NCBI RefSeq assembly: GCF_014650075.1
Contig: NZ_BMUG01000005.1
Coordinates: forward strand, 1 to 64,000
Reading direction: 5' to 3'
Source: Streptomyces microflavus
GTDB lineage: Bacteria; Actinomycetota; Actinomycetes; Streptomycetales; Streptomycetaceae
Length of the DNA: 64,000 nucleotides
Shown here in pieces: positions 1 to 7,523 of the stretch (position 1 is its first letter; every line of letters begins with the position of its first letter). Made by a program: the position numbers and the translations under genes. A model generated the notes under the pieces. That model was not told the origin of the DNA. It saw only the letters and a list, made by a program, of their open reading frames with translations, and made no database searches.

Positions 1-588
1 GTCGCGACGCAGGCCGCGTTCGCCGCCTCGTACACCACGAAGTCCCGGGTCTCCAAGGGAGTCCCGGTCATCACGGTCAAGCCGAACTCGGCCCCCGTCG
101 AGCCGGCCGCTGCCGCCGGCGCCGTGGAGGCCCTGTCGGTGTCGTTCGGTGCGACCGCGACGGGCACGAAGGTCACCGCACGCACGCCGCGTGAGTCGAC
201 CGGGCGCCCCGAGCTGACCGAGGCCGCGATCGTCGTCTCCGGTGGCCGTGGCGTCAACGGTGCGGAGAACTTCCCCCTCATCGAGGCCCTCGCGGACAGT
301 CTGGGTGCCGCGGTGGGTGCCTCGCGTGCGGCGGTCGACGCGGGCTGGTACCCGCACACCTCCCAGGTCGGCCAGACCGGCAAGTCCGTCTCCCCGCAGC
401 TGTACATCGCCTCGGGTATCTCGGGTGCGATCCAGCACCGGGCCGGGATGCAGACCTCGAAGACGATCGTCGCGATCAACAAGGACGCCGAGGCCCCGAT
501 CTTCGACCTCGTCGACTACGGCGTCGTTGGCGACCTCTTCACCGTCGTCCCCCAGCTCACCGAAGAGATCAACACCCGCAAGGGCTGA
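1..588 (+). CDS. etfA: Electron transfer flavoprotein alpha subunit, C-terminal part
   Basis: The gene runs in from the left edge; 195 codons and the stop are present. The visible part is the FAD-binding domain of the ETF alpha subunit: VSGGRG, then [12 protein letters not shown], then [20 protein letters not shown] with GAIQH, which bind FAD in this family, and the family ending with [24 protein letters not shown] takes electrons from acyl-CoA and other dehydrogenases to the respiratory chain. The beta subunit gene normally lies just upstream and would be outside the window. A hairpin at 608-642 follows the stop. Family certain; the N-terminal part cannot be judged. Confidence 0.95.
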   Translation, partial: VATQAAFAASYTTKSRVSKGVPVITVKPNSAPVEPAAAAGAVEALSVSFGATATGTKVTARTPRESTGRPELTEAAIVVSGGRGVNGAENFPLIEALADSLGAAVGASRAAVDAGWYPHTSQVGQTGKSVSPQLYIASGISGAIQHRAGMQTSKTIVAINKDAEAPIFDLVDYGVVGDLFTVVPQLTEEINTRKG

Positions 589-607
589 ACCCCCAGCAAT
601 ACCCGTC

Positions 608-642
608 CTGGGCCGCACGGTGCACCCCACCGCGCGGCCCAG
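608..642 (+). terminator. Probable etfA terminator
   Basis: Perfect 9-bp arms CTGGGCCGC and GCGGCCCAG enclose a 17-nt loop, 20 nt after the etfA stop. There is no T tract, which is common for Streptomyces terminators. Confidence 0.6.
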
Positions 643-660
643 CGCCGTTCCGGGCCACCA

Positions 661-687
661 TTGACGCAGGTCGAGCGGCCTTATAAC
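661..687 (+). promoter_or_regulatory. Possible promoter of the aldolase-like gene
   Basis: TTGACG at 661-666 and TATAAC at 682-687 resemble -35 and -10 elements, but the spacer is only 15 nt. The region 681-712 is clearly richer in A and T than its surroundings, as expected for a promoter. It lies 60 nt upstream of the chosen ATG. Confidence 0.35.
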
Positions 688-748
688 TTCACTATACGGA
701 TTGTTGATTCCGGGAAGCGGAAACAGCGAGAGCGTGGAGGGTACGGTC

Positions 749-2047
749 ATGGGTCAGCAGGAGAAGGTGGCAACGAGCCTCGCCGGCACGGTCAGCGAGG
801 AGATCAGCGCCTCCCTCACGGCGGTCGACGCGGAACTCGCCCGCCGCTACCCGGGAGACCCCGGCACCCGCCAGCCCGTGCACACCGTCTACGTACCCGG
901 CGATGTCTTCGAGCCCGGCACCCTCCGCTCCTGGGGCGACCAGGCGCTGGCCGCCCTCGACGAACACGCCCCCGACGCCGCGTCCTTCGCCGCCGTCCTC
1001 GGCATCCCCGAGGAGCTGGCCGGCCCCGTCCACGACCGCGTACGCGCGAAGCTGAGCCGCGAGCCAGTCGAGGACCTGCGCATCGACTTCGAGGACGGCT
1101 ACGGCCCCCGCCCGGACGCCGAGGAGGACGAGGCCGCGGCCCGCGCCGCCCGGCTGGTCTCACAGGCGTACGCCAACGGCACCGCGGCCCCGTACATGGG
1201 CATCCGGATGAAGTGCATGGAGGCCGCCGTACGGGACCGGGGGATCCGCACCACCGACGTCTTCCTCACCGGCCTGATGGCGGCGGGCGGGCTCCCCGAG
1301 GGGCTCGTGCTGACCCTGCCGAAGGTGACGTACCCCGAGCAGGTCACCGCCTTCGTCCAGCTCCTGGAAGCCTTCGAGAAGGCGCACGGCCTCGACGCCG
1401 GGCGCATCGGCTTCGAGATCCAGATCGAGACCAGCCAGTCCATCCTCGCCGCCGACGGGACCGCCGCCGTCGCTCGCATGATCGACGCCGCGCAGGGCCG
1501 GGCGACCGGGCTGCACTACGGCACCTTCGACTACAGCGCCTGCGTCGGGGTCAGCGCCGCGTACCAGGCCAGCGACCACCCGGCCGCCGACCACGCCAAG
1601 GCCGTCATGCAGGTCGCCGCCGCGGGCACCGGCGTACGCGTCTCCGACGGCTCCACCAACGTCCTGCCCGTCGGCCCGACCGCTCAGGTCCACGAGGCCT
1701 GGCGGCTCCACTACGGCCTCACCCGCCGCGCTCTTGCCCGCGCGTACTACCAGGGCTGGGACATGCACCCCGGGCACCTGCCGACGCGTTACGCGGCCGT
1801 CTACACCTTCTACCGGGAGGGTCTGGAGCCCGCCGCCGCCCGGCTCGCCGCGTACGTCGCCAAGGCCGGCGGTGACGTCATGGACGAGCCCGCCACCGCC
1901 AAGGCCCTCAGCGGCTACCTGCTGCGCGGCATCGACTGCGGCGCGCTCGACACCGCCGAGGTCGCCCGGCTGACCGGCCTGACCCGCGCCGACCTGGACG
2001 CGTTCGCCTCGCCGCGCCGGGGCGACCTGACGGTCACCGCTCCGTAG
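749..2047 (+). CDS. HpcH/HpaI aldolase/citrate lyase-like protein (DUF6986 type)
   Basis: A 432-residue protein of the HpcH/HpaI aldolase or citrate-lyase-like TIM-barrel superfamily, most like the actinobacterial DUF6986 group. FEDGYG near residue 113 and FEIQIETSQSI near residue 220 hold the acidic residues expected to bind the metal and the oxo-acid substrate. The C-terminal third (YQGWDMHPGHLP) is typical of this group. ATG at 749 was chosen because GGAGGG lies at 736-741; an in-frame TTG at 701 has no ribosome site. Related enzymes cleave or form C-C bonds next to a carboxylate; the true substrate is unknown. It stands alone between etfA and a convergent gene, with 7 nt between the stop codons. 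Confidence 0.8.
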   Translation: MGQQEKVATSLAGTVSEEISASLTAVDAELARRYPGDPGTRQPVHTVYVPGDVFEPGTLRSWGDQALAALDEHAPDAASFAAVLGIPEELAGPVHDRVRAKLSREPVEDLRIDFEDGYGPRPDAEEDEAAARAARLVSQAYANGTAAPYMGIRMKCMEAAVRDRGIRTTDVFLTGLMAAGGLPEGLVLTLPKVTYPEQVTAFVQLLEAFEKAHGLDAGRIGFEIQIETSQSILAADGTAAVARMIDAAQGRATGLHYGTFDYSACVGVSAAYQASDHPAADHAKAVMQVAAAGTGVRVSDGSTNVLPVGPTAQVHEAWRLHYGLTRRALARAYYQGWDMHPGHLPTRYAAVYTFYREGLEPAAARLAAYVAKAGGDVMDEPATAKALSGYLLRGIDCGALDTAEVARLTGLTRADLDAFASPRRGDLTVTAP

Positions 2048-2054
2048 GGGCCCC

Positions 2055-2993
2055 TCAGTGGTCGTCGCGCCCCGGCGGTACGGCCAGTCCGGCCGGGGTG
2101 TGCAGGCCCGCGACGGGCAGGGTGCGCTGGCCTCCGCGCATCGGCAGCTTCACCACCCGGTCGTTGTTGAAGTCCGCGATGTACAGCGTGCCTTCCGGGT
2201 CGAAGGCGAGACCGTACGGGGAGTTGAGGCCGGTCACCGGAGCGGTCCGCTGCGGTCCGCCGCCCGCCGGCAGCACCACCACGCGGTCGTTCCCGCTGTC
2301 GGAGACGTACAGATCCCCGCGCCGGTCGAAGGCGAGTCCGGTCGGCTGGGAGAGGCCGGTGGCGGGCACGGTCGTCTGCGGACCGCCGTCGGCGGGGATC
2401 CTCACCACGCGGTCGTTGACGAAGTCCGCGACGAAGAGGTTGCCCGCGCCGTCCAGCGCCAGACCGTTGGGGTGGAGCAGCCCGGTGGTGGGGACGGTGA
2501 CCTGCCCGCTCCCGTCAGCGGGGACCTTCACCACGCGGTCGTTGAAGCTGTCGGCGATGTAGAGCGTCCCGGCCGCGTCCAGCGCGAGACCGATCGGTCG
2601 GGAGAGACCGGTGGTCGGGACGACGGTCTGCGGGCCGCCGTCCCCGGGCACCCGGACGACCCGGTTGTTGCCGGTGTCGGCGATGTACAGGTCTCCCGAG
2701 GCGTCGAGGACCATCCCGGTCGGACGGGTCAGGCCGTCGGCCGCGACCGTGGTCGGCTCGCCCCCGCCGGGCGGTACGCGCCGTACGTCGTTGTCGGCGT
2801 AGTCGGAGACGTACAGGGGTGCGGCGCCGTGCACCGGTGGGTGCCCCTCCGCCGCCCCGTCCGTCGCCGAGGCGAGCGGGGCCGTGCACAGCAGCATCAG
2901 CGCCGCCAGCCCCGCCGACCGCCACCGCAGACGCCTCCGGCCCGGCCCGCCGGGACCGCGGGGCCGGGTGATGGCTGTTGCCCCATGAATCAT
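2055..2993 (-). CDS. Secreted NHL-repeat six-bladed beta-propeller protein
   Basis: 312 residues. The N-terminus has an arginine-rich stretch followed by a hydrophobic core (SAGLAALMLLCTAPLASA), a signal peptide of Sec type or a single anchor. The rest is six repeats of about 42 residues, each with GxLYIADxxNDRVVxxPxxGG and ending in GLxxPxGLALD, the NHL pattern. Six repeats make one closed propeller. NHL propellers outside the cell bind ligands or proteins, as in the sensor domain of PknD, but this protein has no kinase or other domain. ATG at 2993 was chosen because it precedes the signal peptide; the ribosome site (CAGGTG) is weak. The target is unknown. Confidence 0.8.
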   Translation of the reverse strand: MIHGATAITRPRGPGGPGRRRLRWRSAGLAALMLLCTAPLASATDGAAEGHPPVHGAAPLYVSDYADNDVRRVPPGGGEPTTVAADGLTRPTGMVLDASGDLYIADTGNNRVVRVPGDGGPQTVVPTTGLSRPIGLALDAAGTLYIADSFNDRVVKVPADGSGQVTVPTTGLLHPNGLALDGAGNLFVADFVNDRVVRIPADGGPQTTVPATGLSQPTGLAFDRRGDLYVSDSGNDRVVVLPAGGGPQRTAPVTGLNSPYGLAFDPEGTLYIADFNNDRVVKLPMRGGQRTLPVAGLHTPAGLAVPPGRDDH

Positions 2994-3286
2994 GGGTACG
3001 CACCTGTTCTGGATGCCCTGCCCGCTGCCGTACCGGCCCGGGGAGGGGAGAGGAACGGCGCATCCCGGTCCGCGCGGCACCGGGGGCGGGCGGAACGAGG
3101 GACGCCACGGAGGTGACGGCCCGTCGTCCGGACCGGCCGCCCGGCGAGCCGGAGCGTGCCGTACGGTCCCGGGGCCGTCAGCGGCCGACGTTAGGAACCG
3201 CCCCCGCCGATGCGGTGGCACCACGCCTCGAGGGACCCGGCGGCCACCCCAACGGCCCCGGGCGCGGATCGGAGGCCCCCGGGGCC

Positions 3287-3844
3287 TCAGCTGTCCCGGC
3301 GGGCGGCAGCGCCCGTACGGGCACGGTAGGCCCGCATCTTGTGCCGGGCGCCGCACACGTCCATGTCGCACCAGAGGCCGTTCGACGACGGGGCCCGGTC
3401 GTAGAAGACCCAACGGCACTCCGGCGCCGCGCAGGCCTTGAGCCGGGCGGCGTGACGCCCGGTCAGGCCGTCCCGCAGCAGCGCTTCGAGCACCGTTCGT
3501 ACGATCTCCGCCACCGGCCCGTCGGCGGCCGGGCGGAGGGCGAAGGTGCCGTCCGGGCGCACCACCGGGGCGCCCGCCACGGAGTGGATCAGCCGGTTGA
3601 GGGCGTCGAGCGCCTCGGGCGAGGTCCGCTCGACGAGGAACGCCCGTACGGTCTCCCGGGCCTCCGTGAGCGCCGCCAGCTCGGCCGGGGCGACCGCTGC
3701 GGGAAAGCCGCGCGCACGCAGCCACCCGCTCGCCGTCTCCGGCCGGGCGAACTCGTCCTCGCCGTGGAGATGGGTCGCCGTGTTGCAGAACGCCTCGACC
3801 GGTTCGAGTTCTGCGGGTGCCGGGTTCCGTCGCATGATCCCCAC
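3287..3844 (-). CDS. CGNR zinc-finger protein, ABATE-domain transcription regulator
   Basis: About 185 residues. The N-terminal two thirds matches the ABATE-like region (VEAFCNTATHLHGEDEF, then LREARETVRAFL-type helices). The C-terminus carries the CGNR zinc finger: CAAPECRWVFYDRAPSSNG, WCDMDVCGARHK, with four cysteines. Such proteins are thought to be stress-related transcription regulators. The start is uncertain: GTG at 3844 lies 7 nt after TAACGT on this strand and would be leaderless; ATG at 3835 is the alternative. It is divergent from the hydrolase gene at 3928, and the two promoters share an inverted repeat (3852-3884), so it may control that gene and itself. Confidence 0.8.
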   Translation of the reverse strand: MGIMRRNPAPAELEPVEAFCNTATHLHGEDEFARPETASGWLRARGFPAAVAPAELAALTEARETVRAFLVERTSPEALDALNRLIHSVAGAPVVRPDGTFALRPAADGPVAEIVRTVLEALLRDGLTGRHAARLKACAAPECRWVFYDRAPSSNGLWCDMDVCGARHKMRAYRARTGAAARRDS

Positions 3845-3851
3845 TTTATCA

Positions 3852-3884
3852 ACGTTACCGACAAGCAGCTTGCTCTGGTAACGT
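3852..3884. promoter_or_regulatory. Inverted repeat in the CGNR/hydrolase divergent promoter
   Basis: ACGTTACC at 3852-3859 and GGTAACGT at 3877-3884 are perfect 8-bp arms 17 nt apart. Each arm contains TAACGT, which could be the -10 box of the gene reading outward from it. The centre has a smaller palindrome, AAGCAGCTT. Likely operator for the CGNR protein. Confidence 0.55.
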
Positions 3885-3927
3885 CGAAAGTCCGGCAGGT
3901 TCTGCACCCGACAACAGGAGGCGTGTC

Positions 3928-4752
3928 ATGAACGGGATTTTGACCAGGACATTCGAGACCCCGGACGGGACGGTCCGCTGGGACGTGCTGGGGGAGGGCG
4001 ACCCGGTCGTCCTGCTCCACGGCACCCCGTTCTCGTCACGCATCTGGCGCGAGATCGCACCCGCGCTCGCCCAGGACCACCAGGTCTACGTCTTCGACCT
4101 GCTCGGCTTCGGGCAGTCCGAGCAGCGCGAGGGGCAGGATCTCCGGCTGGCCGCGCACACACGGGTGTTCACCGGGCTCCTGGACCACTGGGGGCTGGAG
4201 AGCCCGAGGGTGATCGCCCACGACATCGGCGGGGCCGTGGCGCTGCGGGCGCTGCTGCTGGAGGGTGCGCGGTACGCCGACCTCACCCTGGTCGACGCGG
4301 TGGGCTGCGGTGACTGGGGAACCGGCCTGTTCCGGCTCGTACGGGAGAACGCGCACCTCTTCGAGCAGCTCCCCGTCTACGCGCACGAGGCGCTGGCCGA
4401 GAGTCACCTTCGCTTCGCGAGCCACTCCGGCTACCGGCCGGACGTCCTGGCCGCCCATCTCGACCCGTGGCGCGGCGAAGAGGGCAGGGCGGCGTACTAC
4501 CGCCAGTACCGGCAGCTGGAGCAGGCCGCCACCGACGAGTTCCAGCACCTGCTGGGGTCAGTGCCGGTGCCGACCCGGATCATCTGGGGGCGCGAGGACG
4601 GATTCCTGCCCCCGCCCTTCGCCGAGCAGCTGCACGAGCTGATCCCGCACTCCGAGCTGCACTGGGTGGAGGGGGCGGGGCACGCGACCCCTGAGGACGC
4701 GCCCGCGCGGCTCCTGGCCCTGCTCACCCGGGAGTTCCGCGCGGGTGCCTGA
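3928..4752 (+). CDS. Alpha/beta hydrolase, haloalkane dehalogenase or epoxide hydrolase type
   Basis: 274 residues with a full alpha/beta-hydrolase set. HGTP at 31-34 is the HGxP oxyanion motif seen in epoxide hydrolases. The nucleophile elbow is AHDIGG with Asp99 instead of Ser, as in haloalkane and fluoroacetate dehalogenases and epoxide hydrolases. Asp224 (GREDGF) and His252 (GAGHATPED) complete the triad. Such enzymes attack C-halogen or epoxide carbons through an aspartyl ester. AGGAGG at 3916-3921 fixes ATG 3928. The divergent CGNR regulator and shared operator suggest induction by a substrate or stress signal. The actual substrate cannot be read from the sequence. Confidence 0.85.
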   Translation: MNGILTRTFETPDGTVRWDVLGEGDPVVLLHGTPFSSRIWREIAPALAQDHQVYVFDLLGFGQSEQREGQDLRLAAHTRVFTGLLDHWGLESPRVIAHDIGGAVALRALLLEGARYADLTLVDAVGCGDWGTGLFRLVRENAHLFEQLPVYAHEALAESHLRFASHSGYRPDVLAAHLDPWRGEEGRAAYYRQYRQLEQAATDEFQHLLGSVPVPTRIIWGREDGFLPPPFAEQLHELIPHSELHWVEGAGHATPEDAPARLLALLTREFRAGA

Positions 4753-4758
4753 CAGCGG

Positions 4759-5787
4759 TCAGGCGGGCGGCAGTTCGCCCGAACCGCGCGGGATCAGCGT
4801 GGTCGGCAGCTCCACCCGGGCCGGGGCGTGGTCCGCGCCGTCGAGCCGGCGGAAGAGGTGCTCGGCGGCGGTCCTGCCGACGGCCGCCGCGTCCTGCGAG
4901 ATGACGGTGATGCCGAGGAGATCGGCCAGCTCGATGTCGTCGAACCCGACCAGCGCCACGGGCCGGTCCTGCTCCGCGATCACCCGGACCGCCGTCACCG
5001 TCACCCGGTTGTTCCCCGCGAAGAGCGCGGTGACGGGCTCGGGCCCGCCGAGCATCGCCTCGGCGGCCGCCCGGACCCGGCCGGGCTCGGTGGAGCCGAG
5101 CGAGACCCAGGAGTCCTCGACGGTGATCCCCGCGTCCGTCATGGCCGCGTGGTAGCCGCGCAGGCGCTCGGTGGCGGTGTGGATACGGGGCTGGTCGCCG
5201 ATGAACCCGATCCTGCGGTGGCCGTGGGCGATGAGGTGGGCCACGCCCTCCCGGGAGCCGCCGAAGCTGTCGGAGAGCACCATGTCCGCGTCGACCCGGC
5301 CCGCCGGGCGGTCCACGAAGACCGTGGCGATGCCCGCCTTGATCTCCGGCTCCAGATACCGGTGGTCGTCGCCCGCCGGGATCACGATCAGACCGTCCAC
5401 GCGGCGGGCGCACAGGGCCAGCACGAGTTCCTGCTCACGCTCGGGGTCCTCGGCGCTGGAGCCGTTGATGAGCAGGGCCCCGTGCGCGCGGGCCACCTCC
5501 TCCACGGCGCGGCTCAGCGGGCCGTAGAAGGGGTCCGCCAGATCCTCCAGGACCAGGCCGATGGAGGCCGTACGCCCCTTGCGCAGCACGCGGGCGCTGT
5601 CGTTGCGGCGGAAGCCCAGCGCGTCGATCGCCTCCTGCACGCGGCGCTCGGTGTCGGGCGTGACGCCGGGCTCGCTGTTCACCACCCGGGAGACCGTCTT
5701 GAGGCCCACTCCGGCGCGGGCGGCCACGTCCTTCATGGTCGGCCGGTTGCCGTAACGGGTCTCGGAATGACGGGTGGTCCGGTCCAC
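4759..5787 (-). CDS. LacI-family transcription regulator
   Basis: 342 residues. A LacI helix-turn-helix and hinge lie at about 17-60 (TMKDVAARAGVGLKTVSRVVN, minor-groove hinge ending ARVLRKGRT). A periplasmic-binding-protein-like sugar domain follows, with IGLVLEDLADPFYGPL and VGFDDIELADLL. GTG at 5787 is preceded by AGGA and gives the usual family N-terminus. It is divergent from the ROK kinase at 6030. The 242-bp gap holds a perfect LacI-type palindrome at 5941-5952 beside its own likely promoter, so autorepression and control of the kinase are expected. The sugar effector is unknown, and no transporter is adjacent. Confidence 0.92.
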   Translation of the reverse strand: MDRTTRHSETRYGNRPTMKDVAARAGVGLKTVSRVVNSEPGVTPDTERRVQEAIDALGFRRNDSARVLRKGRTASIGLVLEDLADPFYGPLSRAVEEVARAHGALLINGSSAEDPEREQELVLALCARRVDGLIVIPAGDDHRYLEPEIKAGIATVFVDRPAGRVDADMVLSDSFGGSREGVAHLIAHGHRRIGFIGDQPRIHTATERLRGYHAAMTDAGITVEDSWVSLGSTEPGRVRAAAEAMLGGPEPVTALFAGNNRVTVTAVRVIAEQDRPVALVGFDDIELADLLGITVISQDAAAVGRTAAEHLFRRLDGADHAPARVELPTTLIPRGSGELPPA

Positions 5788-5940
5788 AGTGCGCTGTCCT
5801 GTCGTCGGATACGGGCGAGGGCGGGCGGGGTGACGGTAGGCGATTCGGGCGGTATTCGGGCGGCATACGGGCACCTCCGGACGGTCCGCGGAGCCTGCTG
5901 CGGAGGTGAACGGAGGCTGTGGCGTCGAGCATAGGCCCTG

Positions 5941-5952
5941 GACAACGTTGTC
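5941..5952. promoter_or_regulatory. LacI-type operator, perfect palindrome
   Basis: GACAACGTTGTC is a perfect 12-bp palindrome with a central CG, the form used by LacI/GalR proteins. On the minus strand TTGACA (5954-5949) and TATGCT (5933-5928) flank it as a possible promoter (15-nt spacer) of the regulator gene, so bound protein would block it. Confidence 0.75.
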
Positions 5953-6029
5953 AACGCAATGGAGACTGTTGCAGACTATTGACTGAACCCGCAGGTCCCG
6001 CCCTTCACTCATCCGGAGAAGCCACACCG

Positions 6030-6959
6030 ATGCATACCGACCTCGTCGCCGCGCTCGACATCGGCGGCACCAAGATCGCCGGCGCGCTGGTCGACGGCGG
6101 TGGAACCCTCCTCGTACGGGCGCAGCGGCCGACGCCCGCCCGGGAGGGTGCCGAGGCGGTCATGGGCGCCGTGGACGAGGTGCTCGGCGAGCTGACGGCC
6201 TCACCGCTGTGGGAGCGCGCGGGCTCCGCCGGGATCGGCAGCGCGGGCCCCGTCGACGCGGCCGCGGGCACGGTCAGCCCCGTCAACGTCCCCGGCTGGC
6301 GCGACTTCCCGCTGGTGGAGCGGGTGCAGAAGACGATCGGCGGGCTGCCCGTCGCCCTGGTCGGCGACGGGGTCGCGATGACGGCGGCCGAGCACTGGCT
6401 CGGGGCGGCGCGCGGCTACGACAACGCGCTCTGCCTCGTCGTGTCGACGGGCGTCGGCGGCGGCCTCGTCCTCGGCGGCACCCTGCACCCGGGCCCCTCC
6501 GGCAACGCCGGGCACATCGGCCACATCAGCGTCGACCTGGACGGCGACCTGTGCCCGTGCGGCGCGCGCGGCTGCGTCGAGCGCATCGCCAGCGGCCCGA
6601 ACATCGCGCGCCGGGCCCTGGAGGGCGGCTGGCTCCCCGGCCAGGACGGCGACACCACGGCCGCCGCGGTGGCAGCCGCCGCGCGCGCCGGGGACCCGGT
6701 CGCCATCGCCTCGTACGAGCGGGCCGCCCAGGCGCTCGCGGCCGGGATCGCGGCCACCGCCACCCTGGTCGAGATCGACATCGCGGTGATCGGCGGGGGA
6801 GTGGCGGGCGCCGGAGACGTGCTCTTCGCGCCGCTGCGCCGCAGCCTGCGCGACTACGCCACGCTCTCGTTCGTCCGGGACCTCACGGTCGCGCCCGCCG
6901 TGATGGGCACGGACGCGGGGCTGGTCGGAGCTGCGGCCGCAGCGATCGCGCTGCGTTAG
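6030..6959 (+). CDS. ROK-family sugar kinase (glucokinase-like)
   Basis: 309 residues. The ATP-binding phosphate-1 motif ALDIGGTKIAGALV is at the N-terminus. The ROK zinc site is intact: GHIGH at 161-165, then Cys175, Cys177 and Cys182 in CPCGARGC followed by VE. No helix-turn-helix precedes it, so this is an enzyme and not a ROK repressor. It should phosphorylate a hexose or related sugar with ATP. GGAGAA at 6014-6019 supports ATG 6030. It is divergent from a LacI regulator with a clean operator between them, implying sugar-controlled expression. A long hairpin at 6973-7023 ends the transcript. Glucose or an N-acetyl sugar are possible substrates. Confidence 0.9.
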   Translation: MHTDLVAALDIGGTKIAGALVDGGGTLLVRAQRPTPAREGAEAVMGAVDEVLGELTASPLWERAGSAGIGSAGPVDAAAGTVSPVNVPGWRDFPLVERVQKTIGGLPVALVGDGVAMTAAEHWLGAARGYDNALCLVVSTGVGGGLVLGGTLHPGPSGNAGHIGHISVDLDGDLCPCGARGCVERIASGPNIARRALEGGWLPGQDGDTTAAAVAAAARAGDPVAIASYERAAQALAAGIAATATLVEIDIAVIGGGVAGAGDVLFAPLRRSLRDYATLSFVRDLTVAPAVMGTDAGLVGAAAAAIALR

Positions 6960-6972
6960 CGCGGGCCGTCGA

Positions 6973-7023
6973 CTGCCCCCGGTGGGTGCCCCGTTCGTCA
7001 GGCGGGGCACCCACCGGAGGCAG
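6973..7023 (+). terminator. Terminator of the ROK kinase gene
   Basis: Arms of 21 nt (6973-6993 and 7003-7023) pair with one mismatch around a 9-nt loop, starting 14 nt after the stop codon. Confidence 0.8.
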
Positions 7024-7070
7024 TCCGACGCCCCGTTGGTCAGGCGAGCGCCCCCACAGGCAGTCGGACG
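6988..7070. repeat. Imperfect 42-bp tandem duplication within the terminator region
   Basis: The segment starting GCCCCGTT at 6988 recurs at 7030 with changes, including GTCAGGCG and AGGCAGTC in both copies. The second copy no longer folds like the first. Confidence 0.6.
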
Positions 7071-7074
7071 ACCG

Positions 7075-7251
7075 TCAGCGCCCGACGTCCGCCGGCTGCT
7101 GCGGTACGACCACCAGGAAGACGTCCTGGTCCAGATTCATCACGACCTCCGCCGCCAGGCCCTCGCCGCGGCGCGCGGCCGCGAACTCCTCGGCCGCCCG
7201 GCTGCCGCGGGGATCTCCTGCCGGGAACCGTTCGAGAATTGTCCGCCGCAC
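7075..7251 (-). CDS. Small hypothetical protein (58 residues)
   Basis: GTG at 7251 opens a 58-codon frame ending at 7075. Third codon positions are mostly G or C, as in the real genes around it, and GGGGGT lies 6 nt before the start. The product has a charged, alanine-rich N-terminal half (RAAEEFAAARRGEGLAAEVV) and a hydrophobic patch (MNLDQDVFLVVVPQQ) near the end, with no signal peptide or membrane helix. I do not recognise the family. It lies between a terminator and the SpoIIE-type gene, reading the same way as that gene but beyond its terminator. It could also be a remnant of a longer gene. Confidence 0.45.
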   Translation of the reverse strand: MRRTILERFPAGDPRGSRAAEEFAAARRGEGLAAEVVMNLDQDVFLVVVPQQPADVGR

Positions 7252-7422
7252 GGCGCACCCCCAGTTGTCCTGTGCCGCCGGCCCATGCCGTAGGCCTGGC
7301 GATTACCTGCTCAACGAGCTTCGACCGTCATGGATACGGCTGCCCCCGAACCCGGCTTCGTACCGTCGGGCCCCCAAACCCGTCCGGCGGCAGTTCCGAT
7401 ATCGTCCGGTACAGAGCATTCA

Positions 7423-7459
7423 GTGATGGGCCCGTCTCGATAAGAGCCGGGCCCATCAC
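7423..7459 (-). terminator. Terminator of the GAF/SpoIIE gene
   Basis: Perfect 12-bp arms GTGATGGGCCCG and CGGGCCCATCAC enclose a 13-nt loop in which CTC and GAG can also pair. It begins 64 nt after the stop codon at 7524. It could work in both directions. Confidence 0.75.
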
Positions 7460-7523
7460 CGTTCCGCTCTGTCTCTGCTCGCTGTCGGCACGGCCGACAC
7501 CAGCGGCCCCGACCCACCCCAGG

